From Siphonodentalium dalli (lineage: Eukaryota > Mollusca > Scaphopoda > Gadilida > Siphonodentaliidae), in NCBI GenBank assembly GCA_032622095.1, contig CP136061.1, positions 202,298,244 through 202,362,243 of the forward strand: a DNA stretch of 64,000 bases, in the 5' to 3' direction. Shown piece by piece: positions 23,272 to 35,100 of this stretch (position 1 is the first letter of the stretch; each line of letters begins with the position of its first letter). The translations under genes and the position numbers were made by a program. The notes beneath the pieces were generated by a model. That model was not told the DNA's origin. It was given only the letters and a program-made list of their open reading frames with translations, and did not search any database.

Positions 23272-23822
23272 CAATGCACACCCCCACGATACATACCCAC
23301 ACCATACATACCTCCATGATACATACCCAAACTATACATACCCAAACGATACATACCCATACTAATCTATACATACCAACACTATACATACCCACACTAT
23401 GCATACCCACATTATACATACCCACACTATACATAGCCACACTATACATACCCACACTATACATACCCACACAATATATACCACCATTATACATACCCAC
23501 GCTATACATACCCACATTATACATACCCACACTATACATACCCACACGATACATACCCACACAATATATACCACCACTATACATACCCATGCTATACATA
23601 CCCGCACTATACATACCCACATTATACATACCCACACTATACATACCCACACTATACATACCACCACTATACATAACCACGCTATACATACCCCCACTAT
23701 ACATACCCAGGATACATACCCCCACGATACCTACCCACTATACATACCCACTATACATACCCACGATGCATACCCACACTATTCATACCCACACGATAAA
23801 TACCCCACGATACATACCCATG
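23272..23822. repeat. 15-bp minisatellite (cccacactatacata units)
   Basis: About 36 imperfect copies of a 15-bp unit, cccacactatacata, varying at a few positions (cacgat, caccact, catgct). Because 15 is a multiple of three and the unit has no stop in several frames, both strands show long but meaningless open frames of period five residues. Confidence 0.92.
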
Positions 23823-23829
23823 GTGATGT

Positions 23830-24690
23830 GTGTATCCATGTAGTCTACTTTCTCATGGAAGGTTTGTGACATATTTACTTTCTGAATATCTGGTCCCAGT
23901 TATGGGAGTAATTTCACATCATTAATGACTAGATAATAACACAACATGAATTCCCATATACCTATTTGTTCATTACACTTTCAATCGGCCTACCATTTTA
24001 TGAAATTAAATTACAATTGATAAATGATAAGAATGTTGATCTAATCTATGATAATGTAGTGGGTGGGAAAACAATGTCAGATGGGTCAGAAGCCACCAGA
24101 GAGCCACTTTAAGCTTCCAATGTCAGAAACCCCCTCTCGTGCTCTCCCCAACCGACGCCTTCGGGTCATCGCTTCGCGATGAATGGTTATACCCCCCCCC
24201 AATAAAATTTGCTTGCTACGCCCCTGATTGGTAGCTGAAATCTCACATTGAATGTGAGATATATAACATGGAGTCATTCTCTAAGGAACTTTATACACTA
24301 ACATGACCCATATTAAGATATTACTACAATCCTTGCATCTCCAACAGAAGTCACTGCAATCAAATGGATAAAAAGAAACTTTAATGGTGAAAGGCCTGAT
24401 TGGAATGTTAAGATGGAGCTGATAAGACAGACTCAAGTGTTTCTTCTGGAGAAGGATGTTTGCCTTGTAATGATGATAGCTGTTATACTGCCATCTGATT
24501 CCATGTTTTGATAAGCTATTTAAATGTTGTTTCCACTGTAAATCTGAACCACTTAAATAATTTAAACAGCACAGTTTCTTCGCCCACCCAACATTGATAT
24601 ATTTTTTCTTTGAGTACATGCAGGTACATGTCACCCATTTTTAAATGCAGTTTAAAAATAAAAAAAGGATATATATTATGTTATTTGTCC
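23830..24690. other. Intergenic DNA, nothing recognised
   Basis: A (C)n run lies near 24190, beside 'ttgcttgctacgcccctga'. The open frame at 24281-24634 (-) has no domain or splice context that I recognise. Confidence 0.35.
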
Positions 24691-25140
24691 GTCTGTCCAT
24701 TCACTTTTGGTCTCCGGATGATAATTTCTTCATCTGATCTTTTCCAAACTTTGTATGGATTTTCATGGTGACCTCTTGATTGGAGCTTATGATATTTTTC
24801 CAAAATTCGAGAAGCCATCTTGCATTTAAAATTTAAATTATTTTCTGAATTTTGTTAAAAATCATATGGCCATGCACTGGTAGCCATGTTGGATTTTACT
24901 CTTAATTTACATGACTAAATCCTTTGGCATACCATGCAGAACACATCGCTCATCCGATTGTCATCAAACTTCATTTGGATCGCCAGGGTTACTGTCGCCA
25001 CTTTTTCCAAAATTTTAGAAGCCATCTTGGATTTAAAATTTGAATCCATCAGCACATTGCATTTATTGCAGAACTGTTTTGAAACTTTACATACCATGGT
25101 TACCACATTTAACAAACAACAGATTTGAGACTTCATGTGG
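24690..25140. repeat. Fragment of the TAGCTCAACTT repeat family
   Basis: Contains 'ggtgacctcttgattggagc', 'gccatcttggatttaaaat' and 'gactaaatcctttggca'. An inverted short repeat (cagatttgagacttca) follows at about 25122-25165. Confidence 0.55.
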
Positions 25141-25270
25141 ACTGTTCACATGAAGTCTCCAATCTGTTGTTTGTCAAATTTAATTGCGGACATATTTATA
25201 TCTTCTGGCTGAAGAAGCTAGGCCCTTGGGAGGATAAATGTTTTTCAGTTGGATGAATTAATAATGTTCT

Positions 25271-25919
25271 TTAACCCTTTTATGATGGGAACTGAGTTGG
25301 TGCAGCATTAAAGATCCTGTGCCATTCTCTTATATATGCGAGTGTCCCATATAAGATAATCATGCCTGAGTTTAGTATGCCTGTCATTTGCAGAATTAGG
25401 AGGTCCCCAGAGGGTGAATTTAGTGATACTATCTCGCACAGCCTCATCTGCTATGGGAGACATATAGACTCAGTTTGAAGTTGCCAAATATTGAATATTT
25501 TGATGTACACCCATTGGGAACCTCAATTATGGAATGTGTCATCTGCCAATTTGGGAATATAAAGAAAATAAACTAAGTGAAGAAGTTTCTTTAGAAATTT
25601 AATAATAAAGATACATTCCAAAGAATATGAGGCCTTAACAGAATGAGGTCCCCAGAGTGTGAATTTAGTGATGCTATCCCGCTATGCGGGATAGCGTTAC
25701 TAAATTCACCCTCTGGGGACCTCTTTCTGCAAATTACAGGCACCTTATTCTCAGAATTGAAGTGAATGCACTGGCTTACAAGATCAAGGTAAATATTGAT
25801 AGGCCAATGCATTCTCTTATATATACGAGGCTCCCTATGGGAGACACGCATATATAAGAGAATGCATTGACACAGGGTTTTCGCAAAATATCAGGAAGCT
25901 CAATTCATGAAAGGGTTAA
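25271..25919. mobile_element. Family A MITE split by a family G MITE
   Basis: The left part starts TTAACCCTTTTATGATGGGA at 25271. The right part resumes at about 25760 with 'gcactggcttacaag' and ends atgaaagggttaa at 25919. Between them (about 25364-25755) is a long-type family G element with its own hairpins. Confidence 0.7.
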
Positions 25920-26952
25920 AAAACTAAGAAAAATAACCCTCTAGAGATCAAAGTTCTTATTTCAGAAACACTGCCCCATATCCAAGACGATTTAATGTCC
26001 AACTGCATAAATACTATGATTTTATTGCTTATTTTAATTGCTTAATATAGTAATGAAATAGGAAACTTTTCCTGAAGTAAAATTGTTTTGAGTCAGGGTC
26101 ATGGGGTGGGGGTGGCAAAGGGGGGTATTCAACTTACAATATCCAACCAAATTCCCAACTCCAGTGAACACTTTGTATGCGTGAATGAAAAGTAAGTACA
26201 GTCCATAGTGATATTACACATGTAGTTGGAGTTGTATTCATAATATATTCATAGCAAACAAGATATCTGTTTTGCCATGTACCAGTGAGAACTAGGTGGG
26301 ACCCTTGCTTAGAAAAATATATTATTTCTTCAATTTGCAAAAAAAATAAGAGTTGAAGTATGTCTGGAGGAGTTTAAACCCTCACTGTGTAGGCAGATGT
26401 TTGTTTTTAAAAGAAGAGTACTAAAGTATGTTTCATCTCAAAGAAGGTTATATTTCTAAATAAAATGGGGAAAGTCTTGAGATACAAATCTTACTTTTCA
26501 TAACAGTAAAATAACAGTAAACATGTGGTGTTTGTAGGATATACACGGGAATGTGATATCACCACACAACATATGGCCAGAGATATATTCTTTCAATCAG
26601 GTTTATGTCTGATTGAGTGTTTTGTGAGCAGTTGTTTATGTAAGACCAAAATTTCTCATCAACAATTTCATTTGGAATATATGCTGTTAAATTACAACAA
26701 GTCTCGGCATAGTTGGCTCAGTCATGGTTTCCATGATTTAATATTGTGAACGAATTTTTTTTTTCAGGGAGGAATTATAAACATTGATTTATATAAATTC
26801 TTAAGACTTATTTTCTGGTCTCAGGATATATTCAGAATCTCCATGGATTTATCAAAGCAGATTCTGTAACAAAAACAATTGTGTGAAGAAAGCTGTATTT
26901 TCTACACATAGAGTAAGTATTTTAGATAATTATTTAAACCCATCTACACATG
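25920..26952. other. Intergenic DNA, nothing recognised
   Basis: A stretch at 26765-26880 is repeated, with changes, at 27690-27800 ('ctcaggatatattcag', 'caaagcagattct'). An open frame at 26525-26749 has no recognisable domain. Confidence 0.4.
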
Positions 26953-27136
26953 CAGTAATGCCCTAAATAATCGACTCTTTAACCATGTGACAGCAGAATT
27001 ATGGGTAATTTTTCAGGATTTAGTTGGAAATATGGCTTTCCAATGAATGGCAACAAGCCATATTTCCGACTAAATCCTGAACAAATTACCCATAATTCTG
27101 CTGTGGTTAAGGAGTTGATTATTTATGGCATAACTG
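26953..27136. mobile_element. TA-type palindromic MITE, family H
   Basis: CAGTAATGCCCTAAATAATC start and its complement at the right; the central loop is shortened. Confidence 0.75.
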
Positions 27137-27300
27137 TACCATACTTCTCATAATTATTGTATTGTTTGATAATATAAAGAATTTTATTTGGGATATGTGC
27201 TGTTAAATTACACTAAGTTTCAGTATATAGCTGGCTAACATACTCAGTGGTTTCCTGATTTAATGTGTGAAAAAAACATTTCTAGACATATTTAAAGATT

Positions 27301-27660
27301 CACAATCCGAATTAATGCTCACAAATTACTATTTCTTTGGCTTCAGCACTGGCTTCAGGGGTTAAAAATATTTTATTCGAGGCGAGGAACCCACCCATCA
27401 TTAAAGATCAGATATAAATTTTTGAAATCTGTTATTTTTCACCACCTGGAATATTTGGCAAATATTCAACAAATGCTGACCGACATACTCTTGATACCAA
27501 ATTGTGTTGAACAAAGTGTTGATATATAACACTTTCTGGGCAATTTTATACTATAGTTGACAGTGGTTAGCATTATTTTTTGTCAATTAATTGATCCTGA
27601 TAACTGAAGTGGCATTTCAAGAAATGTTGTTGTTTAACAATATTGGAATCTGATGATATT
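27301..27660 (+). repeat. Left arm of a dispersed inverted repeat pair
   Basis: Matches the reverse complement of 32005-32319 over most of its length, with blocks such as 'cgacatactcttgatacca', 'cactttctgggcaatttta' and 'actatagttgacagtggtta'. The pair encloses the first coding exon of reelin. Family unknown. Confidence 0.75.
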
Positions 27661-27813
27661 GGGGCCTTCAAATCGTATTGTGCACCTTTAATATAAATGC
27701 TGATTTATATAAATTCTCAGACATATTTTCTTATCTCAGGATATATTCAGATTCTCAATGGATTTAACAAAGCAGATTCTATAATATAAAAATTCTGTTT
27801 GAGGAACATAATA

Positions 27814-28023
27814 CAGTAATGCCCTAAATAATCGACTCCTTAACCATAGCCGAATTATGGGTAATTTTTCAGGATTAAGTCAGAAATATGGCTTGTTGCC
27901 ATTCATCGGAAAGCTCTCACTGAGAGCTTTCCGATGAATGGCAATAAGCCATATTTCCGACTAAATCCTTAAAAATTACCTATAATTCGGCTATAGAGGA
28001 GTCGATTCTTTAGGGCATTACTG
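27814..28023. mobile_element. TA-type palindromic MITE, family H
   Basis: CAGTAATGCCCTAAATAATC start, ...gggcattactg end, TA on both sides, near-perfect palindrome with centre 'ctctcactgagag'. Confidence 0.85.
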
Positions 28024-28224
28024 TATTCTCTACACAGACTGTATATATTTGAGATATTTAACCCATTTAGGCCATGGTTAATTAATTATATGTTTAGCGT
28101 CAATTGCCACATTTTCTTTTTTTGGCAGACAATTGTAACGCATTTAATTAATTATTGGCAAACTGCACAATTCCATTGTTCGAAAGAGTGTCTATCTCTT
28201 CCTTTAACCTTCTTTACAGTAGCA

Positions 28225-28570
28225 GGCCTGAGAATAAGGTGCCTATCATTTGCAGAATGAGGTCCCCAGAGGGTGAATTTAGTGATGCTATCCCGCATAG
28301 TGGGCTAGAATCCCCAAATTCACCCTCTGGGGACCTCATTCTGCATGGCCTCCTCTGCTATGGGAGACATAGACTCAGATTGAAGTTCCCAAATGGTGAA
28401 TATTGTGATGTCCACCCATTGGGAACCTTGATTATGCAATGTATCATCTGCCAATCTGGGGATAGAGAAAATAAACTAAAAAATAATTAAGAATCTACTA
28501 GTATGTGAAGAAGTTTCTGTAAATAATTGATAATTTTAATAAAGAAACTTTCCAGAGAAGATGAGGCATT
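28225..28570. mobile_element. Long-type family G MITE, right end lost
   Basis: Begins 'gcctgagaataaggtgcc', contains one complete hairpin and the 'gggagacatagactcagatt' and 'ccacccattgggaacctt' blocks, and stops at 'gaagatgaggca'. Confidence 0.6.
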
Positions 28571-28683
28571 GTCTCTGTTGTCATTCAAGTGCAACGCTGT
28601 ACCTGCATGGCTATCATTTGCAGGATGTATTAAGTTTCAGAGACAGAATATCTGTGCAGAGTATGGTAACAATAGGACCCATA

Positions 28684-28884
28684 CAGTAATGCCCTAAATA
28701 ATCGACTCCTTAACCAAAGCAGAATTATGGTAACTTTTCAGGATTTAGTCGGAAATATGGCTTGTTGCCATTCATCAGTGAGAGCTTTCTGATGAATGGC
28801 AACAAGCCATATTTCCGACTAAATCCAGAAAAATTACCCATAATTCTGCTGTAGTTAAGGAGTTGATTATTTAGGGCATTACTG
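28684..28884. mobile_element. TA-type palindromic MITE, family H
   Basis: CAGTAATGCCCTAAATAATC start, ...gggcattactg end, TA on both sides. It ends 108 bp before the reelin start exon. Confidence 0.85.
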
Positions 28885-28993
28885 TATATTTGGAGAAAAA
28901 AAACGCCGAAATATGAGGGGGATTTACTTTTTTTGAGGTTTTTATTTATTATCTTGGATCCATAACTCTCTATCTCAATTACCTATTTCAGAT

Positions 28994-29192
28994 ATGAAGG
29001 TGTTTGCCATTCTTCTGTTGTTACCCCTGGTGGAATCACAGAGCTTTAATCTTCCTAATGCACCATCATTTTTCTTCATGTGCAACATCCATTCTAATGG
29101 AGATGAGTTCGAGTCGGTACCAAAAGAGGTCGCACTGAGCTTCTTTGTGGATGGTAATCCACAGTTCTACACACCAGGACAGTTTTATAACG
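28994..29192 (+). CDS. RELN: Reelin coding exon 1: signal peptide and start of Reeler domain
   Basis: ATG at 28994 follows an acceptor-like ...ctatttcag by only two bases, so a 5' non-coding exon probably lies upstream. The first 16 or so residues (MKVFAILLLLPLVESQ) form a signal peptide. Then come the Reeler motifs 'PSFFFMC' and 'VDGNPQFYTPGQFYN'. Donor gtaagt; leaves in phase 1. The start choice is supported by the signal peptide and the lack of any better upstream ATG in frame. Confidence 0.95.
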
Positions 29193-32100
29193 GTAAGTTC
29201 TTGGAGCTTATATTTCAAATATTAATCAATACTAAGGCATTCTCAATTGATCAAACCAGTGAGCTACATACAGTAATGCTCTAAATAATCGATAAAGTTT
29301 TTGTTTTTTTTGGGAAATTTTGTTTTGGGTATGCTTAATTAGCATGCTATAGCGAATTTAAAAACAAACTGGATAAATCCATAGGGGCATGTTATAACTC
29401 AAAACTATCACCAAGTATCCATAGTAATAATTTTGATGCCCATGAAAAACGTAAGATTTCCTGGCACTAAACCTACAAAATAAGCCTGGCACTAAAAAGT
29501 TAACCACATCAGAATTATGGGTAACTTTTCAGGATTGAGTCGGAAATATGGCTTGTTGCCATTCATCACTGAGAGCTTTCCAATGAATGGCAACAAGCCA
29601 TATTTCCAACTAATCCTGAAAAGTTACCCATAATTCTGCTGCGGTTAAGGAGTTGATTATTTAGGGCATTACTGTATATATGCTAGCATCTTGTATTCAT
29701 TAATATGTCAATGCATCATTGGGTTGGGTGGAATTTAATATTCTGATCATCATTATTTGAGTTTGTTTTTATTAAGTTTTTTTTATTAACTATTGTACAT
29801 ATGTTTGGTTATTTATTTGTTTATAAGTTGTGATATTAGATATGGTATCCACAAATAAACAAGATATTCTTTTCATGTGGATACCAGATGTATGTTATTA
29901 AAGATGTTATTATTATATTGTTTTATTATGATATAAAATAATCTGAAATGAGCTGAAAACTGAACCCTTTCTTTACTGAATGGATTCTCCCATTAATTTT
30001 ATAGAATTATAATTTGGAATAGTCTATTATTCATCTGTAGGAGTGTTCAGTAAATATAAAGCAGATGACAGACAGAAGAATTGATAATACATGTGCAGAA
30101 GAAGATTTATTCATTGGGGGGGGGGGAATTTTTAGATAACTGGCATTTCCTGAGGGAACTGCTCGCAAATGAGTATTTAGTATAAAAAGGGTTAAGCAAA
30201 TTAATACAGTAATGCCTTAATAATCGATTCCTTAACCACAGTAGAATTATGGGTAATTTTTCAGGATTTAGTCGGAAATATGGCTTATTGCCAGTCATCG
30301 GAAAGCTACCAGCCATATTTCCGACTAAATCATGAAAAATTACCCATAATTCTGATGCGGTTAAGGAGTCGATTATTTAGGGCATTACTGTATAAATGGA
30401 TGGTTTATAGGGATTTATTGTCATTTAAGCTGTTATATTATATGACTGGAGCTTCCTGAAACTTTGTGAAAACACTGTTCTGATGCATTCTCTTATATAT
30501 GTGAGTCTCCCACTGGGAGCCTCGTATATATAAGAGAATACATTGGCCTGAAAATAATTACCTTGACCTTGTAGGCTGGCGCTTGCTCTTATATGTGTGA
30601 GGCTCCCTATGGGAGACTCGCATATATATAAGGGAATGCAGTGACACAGGATCTTTAATGCTGGGAAAGTTTCAAACGGTGGCAAGCCTTGAAATAGGGT
30701 GCCTGTCATTTGCAGAATGAGGTCCCCAGATGTTGAATTTAATGATGCTACCCCACATAGCGGGCTAGCATCACCAAATTCACACTCTGTGGACCTCGTT
30801 CTGCTTTACACCTCAGCAGAATGAGGTTCCCAGAGGGTGAATTTGGTGATGCTAGCCCGCTATGCGGGGTAGCATCACTAAATTCACCCTCTGGGGACCT
30901 CATTCTGCAAATGACAGACACACTATTTCAAGGCTTGGTCCAATTAGTCCAATAAGTTACCAAAATTTAATAAAAACTTGACAGTAAAATTTAGAAAATG
31001 TCAAAGCATTGAAAAATATTCTGAAAATAATTATTTATTCAGATTAGATATTTAAACTTTTTATTACACAATAGCGGTGTTTGTTGGTAGTTTATCTTTT
31101 TCGCCATGATCTTCTTTGTGGTAATGTTTTTACATACTTTGATATTTTTTTAACATTTATCCACTGTGAGTGCCTATGATTCCTTTAAACTTTGGTATCC
31201 TATTGAACTGATTAAACTTTTATTGGGAATTTCACTGTAACAGTAATATTTACATAACAATTAGTGGTTTTGACATGTGGAATCTTAATTGTTATTCCAG
31301 AGTTATTAATAATGAAAATAAGAACAAAGTCAATCTATTTTTTCGTGCACCCTTTCATGATAGTTGTTTCACAGACTTTTATGTTATTTCACATGAACTC
31401 GCTTTAGCGTGTGTCAGTATCATTTTCACAACTTTGTCCTAGCTTTCATGACTTCATTTTCTTGTCACTTATTAAAGACTTGGCACAGATATATCAACTA
31501 TAGAACCTGTGTACCGCAAATTTTTGTTGGACTTAATTAGCATATGGATATGACCATCTTTCAACATGTAATAGTCATACACATGCTTTTATTCCTTCAA
31601 TTATTGGTCATCTATTTTGAACATCTACACAGATATTAACCCCTTCTATACTAATCACTCATTGATTAGTAGTTATATCCCATAGATAAATAAGTTAACT
31701 TTTGTTGAACTTATTATCTGAACAATTCCCTCAATAAATAGGGCTCCTTCTGGACTTTAGTTACTTGTTGTCTGCTTAAATTACCTGTACATTTCTCCAA
31801 ATCAATAATATAAAATTGCGATGTACACTTATTTAACTTGGTGGAAGAATTAATTTAGCACCATAGATATTTTGAGATTTGACAGACTCATTCGATCAGA
31901 GCTGGTTATATTGCTATGACTTTACTTTAATATGGGCTATGGTTATATATCCGCTTTGCAGCCCAAGTTTGCATATTCTGTGGGCGGGGACATCCTCAGT
32001 CCCCGTATCATCAGATTCCAACAACAACATTTCTTCAAAAGGCGCTTTAGTTATCAGAATCAATTAATTACCAAAAAATATTGCTAACCACTGTCAACTA

Positions 32101-35100
32101 TAGTATAAAATTGTCCAAAACGTGTAATATATCAATATCTTGTTCAATGCAAATTGGTATTGAGAGTATGTCGGTCGGCTCGTCGAATATTTGCTAGGCC
32201 GCCAGGTGAAAAATAACACATATAAAAAATCTCTATCTGTATCTGATTGACTTGAATCAAATATTTGTTACCCCTAAAGTCAAAGAAATAGTAATTTAAG
32301 AGCGTTAATTCGGATTACGTATATTTAATTTCAGTGTCAATAACATCAAGCCAGACATTCCAGGGTATGATTATAACGGGGTTGTATACACTGCCAAATA
32401 ACCATGCTGTGGGTACAGGAAGTGCAGGACAGAATCCGATTGGTCAAAGCTTCATGTGTTCGACTGTGCTACACCACTACCGTCCAACACCAACACAAAC
32501 TATACGATTCCTGTGGCAGGCCCCGCAGTCTGGAACTGGATGTGTCAGCTTTCTGTAAGTCTTGATCAGTTAACTCTTCCCTGACTGGAGCTTTCTGAAA
32601 TTTTTCGTAAACCCTGTGCCAATGCACAGGATCTTTAATGCTGCACCAGCGCAGCTCCTGTCATGAAAGGGTTAAATAGCATTTAGATGACTCTGTAGTG
32701 TTTGACCGTTGCGTTGGTCATGTCGTACATGCTTTATTGCCACATAAGGTATGTGTTTGGGTTTGTATTGTGTTAAATATAGAATCTCTCCATTGGGTGC
32801 TTTAACACAATGTATCTGATGCATCCCAGCCATCTAAATGGCTTAGTGGAACATCGGTATCCATGGCAGCTTTCAAGTTGGCTCGTAAATTATTTTGGCC
32901 AATTTTTTGGGCCATTTTTCAGAAACTTTGGCCAAATTGAAAAACAAATCTATAGGGGGTTTGGTTTAAACAATATTTATTCCTTCCCAAAACATTTGAC
33001 ATATTAATATATATTTTAAAAAACATGAAGAAAACATGAAAGTTAATGATTTTTATTGAGAATATAAAAAAAATAATAACAAAATCAAAGCAAGATAGTT
33101 TTGAAGGTTTTTAAGTCAGAAAATGTATATATTTTTTTTAGAGATTTGAGCAGTGGGTGGTTAGCATCACCCACAACACAATGCCCCTGGTAACTCTTCT
33201 GGTCAAATTCTTCAAAACAGTGCAAATTCAAGTCAGACTTGAGCTAAATTTGTGTTTTTATTTTTTCAAAATTTTGTTGAGTCAATAACAGTGTGCATAC
33301 AAAATCTCTTGTCTGAGGAGCTATTTGCTTGAATACATATATGATGTTTTAGGGCCACAGCATTTCAAGGATTTCAAGTTTTATTCAAAGATACTACAGT
33401 GTTCCAGGTCTGTGAGGCTGGAGGTAAGATTATGTAGCATGGTTCACAGGACTCAAATGGCCATAGTGTGTTCTCTTCCTACATATTTATTTAATGGTAA
33501 CCCATTGTTCCATACTGTTCTAAAAATAAACTTTTGAATGAACAATTCATCATTTTCAGGCATGACAGAACTTAACTCTTTAATGAAGGGAGCTGCTTTG
33601 GTGCAGCATTAAAGATCCTGCACCAGTGCATTCTCTTATATAAGTGAGTCTCCCATAGGGAGCCTCACATATATAAGAGAATGTACTGGTTTGCCAGGTC
33701 AATTTAGGTAGATATTGTTATGCCAATGCATTCTCTTATATATGCGAGGCTCCCTATGGGAGACTGTCATATATAAGAGAATGCATTGGCACAGGGTTTT
33801 CGTAAAATTTTAGGAAGCACCAATCATGGAAGTGTTGATTCCTTTCTTTCTTTCTTTCTTTTAAAAAAAAAACACCATAAATATGCATTGATTTGGTTTT
33901 TGAACCATAGAGCTGTAAAGTACTGTCAATTGATTAACAAAGAAGTGACAAAATGCCATAATATATTTGTGTTATATACACAATGTATTTGTATCGATTC
34001 ATGTATCGCGACAAGGCTACTTTTCGTGGCTATATAGCGACGAGGCGACCTTGGTCGCCTCGCCGCTATATGGCCATGAAAAGTAGCCTCGTCGCGATAC
34101 ATGAATCGTTACAAACACATTGTGTATATAACACATTTATCTACCATTGGTGTGACAGAATCCACCGCACAAATTACAATTTAGGAGTTTCTTAAATGCC
34201 AAAACTGTTGAATTTGTGTCCGACGATAAGCTTTCTTGAGTAAATTATCCCAACCTGCAAAGGTATCTGTGTTACGCGATTAGCTCGCTTTGCTAAATTC
34301 TCACAACCTGCAAGTTCACGCGAATATGCCTAACAGAAACTGTATTCAATGGACAAAATCTCTTACACTTATAATAAATACTGAACAAATAAATATTAGT
34401 TACTTTGTTATATGATATACCATAATACCCATGATGGTAGCCTAGTATGCAATCAAATAATGTTAAAACCTTCGAACTATTTGTTTATAGTACGCAAGTA
34501 TATACGTTGGAATGTTGTTTTGATTTTTCACGCGATTGATGTGACGTCAGTTCATTCATGATTTTTGAACCAGTCAACGATGTCATGACCGCCTTGTTTC
34601 GCAACTGCAGTAACGATACGGATGCTTTTATCGCCAATTCGTTATCGCCAATTGTATCAGGGAATTTCGTAGGAAATGGTAGATAAAATATCTAATCATC
34701 ATCGATAAGTATCGGCTACTTCTGGTAAAATGCTATCCAATATATAGGTGAGCGGGCAGCCACTCAACTATTCCTAGAAAGTTTCATATAAATTCCGAGG
34801 AATAAAATAAATATGAATCAAGGACACCTGTTCAGAAATCTCCAGCCAATTAATGTTGATTTCATTTAGTATTTTTCTCATATAATCTCAGGACAGTTTA
34901 AGAAAATGAAAATATAAAGAAAACAAGTTCTTTCAATGCTAAATATTCGTCAATCTATTTCTTTCATTTTGAATTTATGACTGTAAATTGGCTAATCGCA
35001 TTGATTAATAGAATATGAAAGACCATTATTAGGAGGGTATTAGAAAGTTTAATGAAAGTTGAAGCCAACTCCCATATATATAATCGTTATTGTTATAGTT

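Noticed and set aside
23129-23869. Long open frames on both strands (up to 228 codons) with five-residue repeats
   Set aside because: They follow from a 15-bp minisatellite whose unit lacks stops; no domain, splice or start context.
26525-26749. Possible small gene or upstream reelin exon
   Set aside because: No signal peptide, domain or splice pattern that joins to exon 1; too short to support.
28155-28490. 111-codon open frame on the + strand just before reelin
   Set aside because: Lies across a family G MITE; similar frames (MRSPEGEFGDA-like) appear wherever this MITE occurs.
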